DNA from: Pleurotus ostreatus/Saccharomyces cerevisiae fusant
Taxonomy: Eukaryota > Opisthokonta
Assembly (NCBI GenBank): GCA_024196135.1
Contig: JAMQCK010000677.1
Coordinates: 1-17,895, forward strand
Direction: 5' to 3'
Length of the DNA stretch: 17,895 nucleotides
Below, one piece after another: positions 1 through 8,400 of this stretch. The notes under the pieces are model-generated. The model was not told the origin of the DNA. It searched no databases and saw only the letters and a program-made list of their open reading frames with translations. Position numbers and translations under genes: made by a program. Within the stretch, counting starts at the first letter, position 1. Every line of letters starts with the position of its first letter.

Positions 1-1966
1 TTCTCCTGAGGAACGAGCAGCGGCGCGGTCCTTCAGGCTCCTCTTTTGTTTGGGCTTCGCTCCCTTCGTGCTCGACGTCTTCTCTCAGCAAACCAAAGGC
101 CTAGCGCATCATCCGGCAGAGCGTCTCCTCTCCTACATGAACTTCCTTTTGCTCCCTCCCTCCTTTCATCTTCTCCCCTCATCCGGAAGCCCGGCGCGGT
201 AGCTCAGTACCTTCCCGCGGTAACTCAATGTCATCCAGTACATCGGCTCCGAACCCGCTCCATCCTCATTCGCTCGCAGTCTCCTGGTGTGTGTGACAGC
301 GCCTCCTTGCGTGTGCAACGGCGCTTCTATTCTCTCATTTAACGCCCTTCCCCCCTTCGACGGCCTTCATTGAACTCTATTCCATGCCCTTCGACGGTCT
401 TCATCGCGCATATGCCGTTCTCTCACGCGTATGCGCTGCGCCAAGCTTCGTCGCCCGTGTACCCTTCGACGGCCCGCGTCACGCGTGCGCGGCAGGACCC
501 CCTCGCATCTAAGGTTCGTCGGCAGCATCTAGGCGCAGATCTCCGCTCTCACACACGGTGAACCTTCGCAGGTATCCTGGGATTCTGGGATCGTCGTACA
601 CGCCAACTCGGAAATTATTTCCTTCCCAGCGGGCGGCGACAGAGATTGGACGCAAAGTGTCTCGTACCTCATGCGCCCGGAAATCCATTTAACGTCAAGT
701 CGCGCGCTCTTCGCCATATCTCGCCAGTCACGTTCAACCTGCTTTGTTTCTAGAGGGGAATGGCCAATGCGCTCATCTTGTCTCTGTAGGGATAGCTGTC
801 ACGTACTACCGTCACGGTGTCCGCGCAGGTGTATCGGTCCTAATCATCGGACTTCGTGTATGTAACACAACTACAGCTATGTTCAGCTTTGAACTCCGCG
901 AGGTTGAGTCTCTCCTGCGGGACCATATGCATCTCTAACGTCAAGTGGGTCTTCCGGTCCGTACGTATTCGTCACAATGGGCTAGGGTATTCGTCGCGAT
1001 GGGTGAGCGGTGTACGACGGCATGTGTGGCAGGATGAGAAAGAGACAAAGGTGCATGGGTCCTGCTGTGAATGCCTACGAAAGAAGATGAGAGAAGCTCG
1101 CCCATGCATCTCAAAGTCCCGCGCCTCGGACCGTGCCGACCTGCAGGGGATATACTCGGCATCGAATATTGCGCACTCATACCTTCAAGCTGACCGGTCA
1201 TCGCATTTGGCAGCTCGCTGGAGTGGTCTACAAGATGAGATCTCTGCCTTCATAGGCACTGAACTACGCCCTCAACTCAAAGTTTAATCTCCTCCGCCCA
1301 TTGGCCCTTACCCCGCCCCCCAGCTCACATTGCATCTAATCTCGGCCATCATCCCCACTTCTTCCCCTTCATCTCCCTCTCCCCATCACCCGGCATCTCA
1401 CTGAATGCTTCGGCGCATCGGGCGCATCCTTCTGCCGCATCGTTGTCCCTCGGCAAGGGACGTTCGGCAGCGAGGACTTCGTCGAAGCGTGGATGAGTCT
1501 TTCGAAGCGTAGATCAGCCCTTCGAAGTGTCAGCGAGCCTTTCGAAACGCCGGCGGACCTCGCGTCGAAGGTCGTCTTTACAAGTTTGGTGTCCGGAGAA
1601 AGGGACATGAACGGGCGCCACAGGTTGCGCACCTTTGGCCGCTCCAATCCATATGCTCGTCTGCGTAAGATGACGAGAGAGGTGTACAGTTGAGGAGAAC
1701 GGGGGTGAGGCTATCGACGCCATCGGTTGCAGGAAGGAGGAACGAAAAGAAAGCCGAAGACGAACATCCCTCACGTGCGTCGGTTCCGACCGATGTTCAG
1801 GCGTTGCTTCGAGGCAATGTCTTGTCTCAAAAAGCCTGAGGATTGAGCTCAATCGTGGCAAGTACGCATTAGAAGACGCCAAGGACAAATCGAGGGCTTG
1901 AATCTGTCTGGCCCCCTGGTCGTGGGTCAGCGGGCTGTGATAGTTGCGAGGGAGACATCCAACATG
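1..1966. other. No supported gene; intergenic DNA with small repeats
   Basis: I see no protein gene here. Open frames exist on both strands (the longest is 143 codons, 856-1287), but they match no family I recognise, lack a repeat-free conserved motif and are not extended by convincing splice sites. The stretch has mixed composition without the long purine or pyrimidine tracts seen elsewhere in the window. Repeated elements are a scattered CCCTTCGACGG motif (near 353, 387 and 460) and a 20-bp tandem repeat at 1483-1562. The last part presumably includes the upstream flank of the tRNA gene. Confidence 0.6.
1483..1562. repeat. 20-bp tandem repeat, 4 units
   Basis: Four degenerate units start at 1483, 1503, 1523 and 1543, each opening with CGAAGCGT or a close variant and ending in a CTTT/CCCTT stretch. 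The period is exactly 20 bp. CGAAGG at 1566 may be a decayed fifth copy. No function is visible. Confidence 0.7.
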
Positions 1967-2038
1967 TCCTCGGTAGTATATCGGCTAGTACACCCGCCTG
2001 TCACGCGGGAGAGCGGGGTTCGACTCCCCGCCGAGGAG
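1967..2038 (+). tRNA. tRNA-Asp, anticodon GUC, no intron
   Basis: The 72-nt sequence folds into a complete cloverleaf. The 7-bp acceptor stem pairs 1967-1973 (TCCTCGG) with 2031-2037 (CCGAGGA), and the discriminator base is G2038. The D arm has a 4-bp stem (GTAT/GTAC). The anticodon stem CCCGC/GCGGG (1993-1997, 2005-2009) closes the 7-nt loop CTGTCAC, with GTC at 2000-2002, the decoder of Asp GAC/GAU. The T stem CGGGG/CCCCG (2014-2018, 2026-2030) closes loop TTCGACT. The internal promoter is intact: A box TAGTATATCGG at 1974-1984 and B box GGTTCGACTCC at 2017-2027. CCA is not encoded, as expected for a eukaryote. It is transcribed toward the convergent transcription factor gene. Confidence 0.97.
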
Positions 2039-2044
2039 GACACC

Positions 2045-2051
2045 TTTTTTT
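2045..2051 (+). terminator. RNA polymerase III T-run terminator of the tRNA gene
   Basis: Seven consecutive T residues on the sense strand lie 6 nt after the mature tRNA 3' end, which is the standard pol III stop signal. Confidence 0.88.
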
Positions 2052-2178
2052 CTGCCATGCATCAAGTCGATGAAGGTCTCCCGGTTGACGCAAGGGCGGA
2101 TTTCCTATAAGCTACAGCCAGCGCTATTGAGAAACGTAGGTGGACCATTCAGGTCAGACAGAGCGATAGTGAAAGGCC

Positions 2179-2184
2179 TTTATT
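2179..2184 (-). promoter_or_regulatory. Polyadenylation signal AATAAA
   Basis: A canonical AATAAA hexamer on the minus strand, about 240 nt downstream of the stop codon at 2423-2425. It is the only perfect hexamer I found in the 3' spacer. Fungal signals are often degenerate, so actual use is inferred from position. Confidence 0.55.
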
Positions 2185-2422
2185 TTGTGCGCAGAAGCGT
2201 GGAACAACTACTAAGGAGACGGTGCATACGATATAGCTAGGCCACTGACAGAACAAAACGATACGGACTATATAATACATTCAGGCAAATACTTCAAAGC
2301 ATAAGTCACAGAAGAAAGGCTGGTATACAACTACGCAGTCCATTATCACACCCAGAAGACGCCAGACGCGTCGCGCCTCAATCAACTCGCATCGCCGATC
2401 ACCTACAGTCATCCGTCTTGCC

Positions 2423-5400
2423 TCAATGCGACGACGCGACGCCATTCATTCGCGACGCTCCATCGCCCTCCTTCCCCCGCGTGTCCTGCTGTTCCCTCGA
2501 CCCGTCTGGCCGTTCATTTTGTGCATGTTGGCTCCCCAACTCGCTCGTGATCAGCGCCATCAGCTCCGCCTCGCTAATCCCCATCGGCGCGTGGTGCCCC
2601 TCCAGCGACATGCCCGACCCCAGCCCATCCAGCCCGCCGGGGTGACCTAGCCCACCCGAGTGACCTAGTCCACCAGAGTGACCAAGCCCAGCGCCCGGAT
2701 GCCCCATATCCACGTCCACGTCGAACCCGTTGCCGAAGCCCTGCCCGTGCAGACCAGAGCTTGGCGGCCCATTCGGGAACGCCGCGGTCGGCGTCTCGAA
2801 TCCTGCCTGCCCGGAGCCGCGGTAGAGCCCAGCCATGTCGAGCGAGAACGGGTCCGACGCGAAGCTCGCGCGCTTCGCATTCGCGTCGGCGAAGAGGGAC
2901 GAGCTCGCGAAGCGCTGCGAGGGCGACTCCGCGAAGCGCTGCGAAGGCGAGTCACCGAAGCGCTGCGAGTTCGAGTCCGAGAAGCTATGTCGCGGCGAGG
3001 CAGCTGAAGCCGAGTTCGGGGCCGGCGGGTAGCCTCCCTTCGATTGGCCGCCCCCGTGCGACAGGTTCCCTCCTAAAGGATCGTGGCCGTTCCCCGGAGG
3101 CATCTTGAATGCCGACGCCGGCGAGTATGTCCCGTTCTGCCCAGGACCCGCGTTGAACGACGAAGAGGGGAAGGCTTGCGATGGTGAGGTGCCGAAGTGT
3201 TGTGAGGGCGAGCCAACGTTGAAGGTGTTCGGCGAGGTGCCGAACGCGGAGGGCGAGTTGCCGGTGAAGACGGAGGGGGAGGGTCTGCTTGTTCGTCAAT
3301 ATCTCAACAACGCCAACACGAAGGGCGGTCATACCTGTTTATCGGTACACCCGTCAACGGCGACGGTGCATTGCCGCCAGCAGGGGACCCTTCTGGCGAT
3401 CCCGCCGAGTCAGACCCTACGGAGCGAGCATATGAAGAAGTTGAAGGTCTTCTACGAATCCGCGTCAGCAACCCCGCCGACCTCGACTGCCAAAGCCAGA
3501 CGAACCTTCCCCGTTCCGATATGAACGAATGCGATCTCGCCCTATGGTCGCCGCTCCTCGCGTTCGACGGGCTCCTCACCGACGACTTTTTGCGCACCGG
3601 CCTGATCCACGCTGGCCGGTTTTCCTCTCCGTCCGGCCGCTGGCTCGTCTCCAGCGGGATGCCCGTCACTATACACATCCCGTCAGCATTCCGCTTCCCT
3701 CATCCCTCTACAAAAGCGAGGAAACGAATGATCACTCACATCGACAGAACTCCTCCATCAAATCTCCCGACCTCAGCCCGCACACATACCGCCCGCTAAA
3801 CCTCCTCAACAAGCCCACGCACGACCTTAGCGCGTCCATCGCGGATGGGATGAGGTGCTCCAGGCCGCAGCGGCAGTTCGGGCGCGCCGGGTTCGCCTCC
3901 GAGGGCGCCTCGCCCTGCCGCCCGCAGTCGCACTTGCAGTTCAGCAGCACGGCGACGAGCGTGCGGCCCGCTTGGGTGAGCTGGTGGATGACGTGGACGC
4001 CGTCTGGAAGGTGGGTTAGCATGCATTCGACAACGACGACTACGTGAACAGTCAGTTCAGACACCCACAATAAGTCATCAAACCCCTCGTCGCCACATGC
4101 AAGTACGCCGCCACCAGCTGCAGCGCACACCGGTGCGCCGCGACCATCGCCTCGCGCTCGCGAGCCGCCGTGTCCGCCGCATTCGGTTTGTAGACGCCAG
4201 GGTTCTGTGATTGTTGTGCGCGCGCGGCGACGAGCTGCGAGATGCGGTGCCGGTAGATGAGCAAGCGGACGAACTGCTCGGTGCAGTGAAGGCGCACGGC
4301 CTGGGTGACGCGGATCACGTCGTCGCTGCTCTGGGGGAGAGGGGCGACGTCAGCAGAGGTCGTAGTCAATGGGTGAAAGTTGATGAACTCACGAGAGTCT
4401 CCGCCGCCAGCGGTGTCGACCAGCAGCTCTGCGGCGTCGTCCCAAAAGCGCCATACCCCGCCGTCGGCGGGAACGCCGTATGCTTATGGCACCAGAACGA
4501 CGGGATATTCACATGCACCTCGTCCAGCATCGTCTCCTCGTCCCTCAGCGCGTTCCCGCCCCCGCGACCCGACCTCCGCCCCCCACCGAGCCCGCCCGCG
4601 CGATTAAGAAACGATCCCTGGTCTGTCCACCACGCGTTAGCACCCGCATCCCCATCCACAGCGACCCCGCCGCCGACCGCAGAACACCACTCACCCTCCC
4701 GCGTCGGCGGCACATCCAGCACCGCCTCCAGCACCACCATCATCTTCACCCACGCCACGAACGCGACCATCCGGCACTCCGCCCGCGCCGCCTCCGGACC
4801 ATAACTTTCTCTGACCACGCCATCCCGCCCCACGTAGCCCTCCGCCGTCACCCACTCGTCGTCCACCGGCGCGGGCTCGCCCACGTCGCAGTCGCGCAGG
4901 CGCAGGACGGGCGGGCGCCCGAGGTGTGCGGCGAGCTGCTTGTCCCACGCGTAGACGCACCAGAACGTGCGCCGGCGGACCTCGTCCTCGACGGGCGTGA
5001 ACGCGTCGTAGCGCGCGGCGGAGCGGTGAAGGCCAGCGTCGATGCAGCGCGCGGCGGCCTCGGAGATGAGCGCGGCGGCAGCGGAGAGGCGGCCAAGGCC
5101 CGTGGCGTAGACGCCAGCGACGAGCGCGGCGTGCACGGCGTAGAGCGTCGGGCGGTCGGAGCCGGGGAGAGTACTTCAGACGCACCGTCAGTCAGCATGC
5201 AAAAGCAAAAGAAACTAAGTCCAGCCCACTCACCGCAACCGCCCCAACAACTCAAACCACTGCGTCCCCGCCGTCAAGCCCGTCCCGCTCCCATCGCTCG
5301 TCGCACCCTGCGGCAGCGCCGCGCCCGCGCCCGTCGCCGGGTCCACCCGCGCGCGCGGGTCGTCCGTGTGCCGGCTCGCCAGGCAGCAGATCGCGACGAT

Positions 5401-8400
5401 GAAAGACGCGAAGCCCTTTAAGTCATCCAGTCGTCAGTCAATGTAAAAACTGAAGAAGACAGCCCCAATCTCGCACTCACCGGCTCCCCCCACTTCGCCG
5501 GATTCCCATAGTCCTTCAAAAACGTCGGGATATGCAAGAACGGCATCAGATAGTAGCTCGTGCTCAAATACGTCTGCACCAGCGCGTCCATGAGATCGGG
5601 CGCGATGTGCGAGGTGACGAGCAGCCAGAGCGTCTCGGGGTTGACGGCGGCAGGGCGCCGGGCGGAGCGGTTCGGGAACCAGTCGATGGGGCCGTCGGCG
5701 GTGGAGGGGGTGGGGGCACCTGAAGGGGAGCGTAAGCAATGGGATCATAAGCGTAAGCAATGGGATCATAAGCGTAAGCAATGGGGTTCGTTGGACGAGC
5801 TCGTTGCCAAAGAGGACGACGCTCGTATGTCCAAGAGAACCACACTCGCATGCCAAAGCGGACGACGCGAGAAGGAGGACGCGCCACTCACCACACTCGC
5901 TCCCATCACTGCTCGGCGGGCCTTGTTTCCCCGCATTCCCCGCATTCCCCGCCTGTCCGCCCTGCACCCCTTGTCTCGACGTCGATGGATTATTGGACGC
6001 ATTCGCCCCCTCAACCGCGTGGATCTCCACCAACAAGTCCAGCAGCGGCATCCCCGACGTCTCGCCCTGCCATCTCGTGTACCCCTCGTCGTCGACGTAG
6101 AGGTAGGTCGCGTTCAGCGAGAGGCGCGAGGTTTCTTCTGTGGGGAGTGTTAGTTGTGGTTTCTGGATGTCGTTCGTGGCGACGCGGTGGATAGACGCAC
6201 CTGACAGCCTATCGATCGCCGCGCTCATATCCCCGCCCATATTGACGTCGTGGGGTATCGTTGGATTCGGATTAAACCCGTTCAGATTATTCGGATTCAG
6301 CCCGTGCCCGTTGAAGCCCGGGTTGTTCACGACGCTGGGGGTAACGGGTTAGCTCGTTGCGCTTCACATAACTGGAGTTAGCGTTTGGGTCATCTGCGAG
6401 CACAGGACGTCGAGGCGCGAAGTGAGGCCTCCATCAGCGCCTACACCTCCGATGACGCCTACACCTCCATCAACGCCTACACCTCCGACGACGCCTACAC
6501 CTCCGATGACACCAAAGAAAACCACCACGCACCCATTCATCGCGTTATTCAGGTTGTTCGCCGTGAGGCCGCCGTTCATGGTGTTGTTGACGCCGCCGTT
6601 CATCCCGTTCGCGCCTAGATATTCGTCAGCTCCCGAACTCCCCTTTCTTCCGAACTCCCCCTTGAAACCATTGTAGTCGGACCACTCACCGTTCGCGCCG
6701 TTCATATTCGCATTCGCGTTGAAGCCATTCTGCGTGTTCATCCTCGGATCGTTCAAATGCGGATCAGTCAGCCCGTTCATCGCGGCCGCCATCTCCCCGC
6801 TCACGCGCGCGCCGTTGAGGTCGTGGCCGGGTGGGTGATTCTGAGGAGGGGCGTCAGGTTATGCAGTCCGCCAGCAAAAGAGAGACGAATGAAGGGGGAA
6901 AGAGAGTGACGGCGTGACAATCCTCCCATTGGTTGACGCTCAGATGGCCGTGCCTCCAGCCTCGGAGCAAGGATACAAGGAGCCTCGCGCGTGGTATCCT
7001 CGCGAGCGGCGCGTGGCGAAACATCGCAATAGGTAGAGCGCGCATGGAGGTTCTCCCGAGGAAAGAGGCGCAGAGATGATCCGCGTCCAGCGCCTCTTCA
7101 GTCGGACTGAAGGAAGCGCACGCCTCTTCAGTCGTACTGAAGGAAGCGCACGTCCCCCACATCTCTCGCGGCCCGCACGCGCCGCGCACCTCTCTCGCAT
7201 CCATTCCTCGCGTCACACTGCCCCCGCGTCACGATCCTCCAGGAAGAACCTGACGCTCGAGGTCGAATGAAAGCACGCTCCGCCAGAGCGCACGACCTTC
7301 CCCCACGCGGACTCACTGCCACCCCTTCCCCGTCAGGGAAGTCGTCCGGCACACTCCCCTGCGCGCACCAAACGGCGGCACCGACGCTACACCAAACGGC
7401 GCACCGACGCTACACCACACATCCAGGGCCTCTGCTTTCACCACACATCCAGGGGCCTCTGCTTTCACAAACCGTCAAAAAAAAACAGCTACTCACAAAG
7501 AACCCCCCCGGATTCACAACCCCCACGCCACTCAACGCGGGCGGGGGCACACCGGGCGCGTTCGTCTGCGGCGGGAGCGCGTCGGAGGCGAGGGCGGCGG
7601 TCTGGAATGGGTGAGCGTTAGCGAGCGGTTCAGACTTTCAAAAACACGGAAAACACGATGGAAGGGAAGGTATTTCCAGATATACAAGGGGGGGAGTAGC
7701 GAGCAGATATACAAGGGGGAGCCCTTCTTCTATGTCGAGAAGAGGGGGAAGGGGCGTTGGCGAGCGTTCTTTCGTTGCAGTGATTATGCACGAAGATACA
7801 CGAAGAATCAAAGACACAAAGCAACCCAACCACTCACCGCATCCGCAAACAAACTCGCCGTGTTGCCGAGGGCTGTCGTTTGGGCCTGGGAGGGTGATTA
7901 GCACGCGAGTTCGTTTGAGGGTGATTAGCACGCGAGTTCATTTGGGGGTGATGAGCGCGCGAGTTCGTCTCCGCTATCCTTCCCCTGCTCGCGCTCAGCC
8001 ATGCTCCTTTCATGGCTTCCCCCGGGCGCCTCGCTCCGTCCCCACCTCCCCCCCACCCCGCCCCGCCCTCTTCACCCCAACCACCACCCCCCCGCCCCGC
8101 CCTCTCCCCGCCCTCTTCACCGCAAAAACAACACCAAAAACTCTCTTTCCACGAATATCAAGTGCGAAAAACCACCCAACACAAACCCCATTCTCCCCCT
8201 TCACAACCCATCTCCCAACCTTCCCAAACCCCCACCAAATACTCTCCATCTTCACACTCCATCACGCCCAGTGATAACGGGGCGGGAAAAGAACCAAACC
8301 ACCAGCCCTCATAAAAACCCCCACCAAAAAACCAAACCAAACAAGAAACCAAACCCCACTCACCACCCCCCCAACCCCGCCCGCCGCGGCCGCGAACACG

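Larger units (their letters stand above)
2039..2422 (-). other. 3' UTR of the transcription factor gene and convergent spacer
   Basis: No coding region. Read on the minus strand, the stretch after the stop codon is richer in A and T than the coding part, with U-rich runs and the motif TATTATATAG, as expected for a fungal 3' UTR. It runs about 240 nt to the AATAAA hexamer and then into the spacer before the tRNA terminator. The end of the pol II transcript and the end of the pol III transcript are therefore only about 100 bp apart. Confidence 0.65.

Noticed and set aside
193..260. Second tRNA suggested by GGTAGCTCAGTA (A-box-like) near 199
   Set aside because: No acceptor stem, no anticodon arm and no B box in the right place or orientation (the nearby GGCTCCGAACCC reads only on the opposite strand).
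856..1287. A 143-codon plus-strand open frame in the left part
   Set aside because: No family resemblance, no supporting context, and length is compatible with chance in GC-rich DNA. It cannot be excluded as a young or lineage-specific gene, but nothing supports it.
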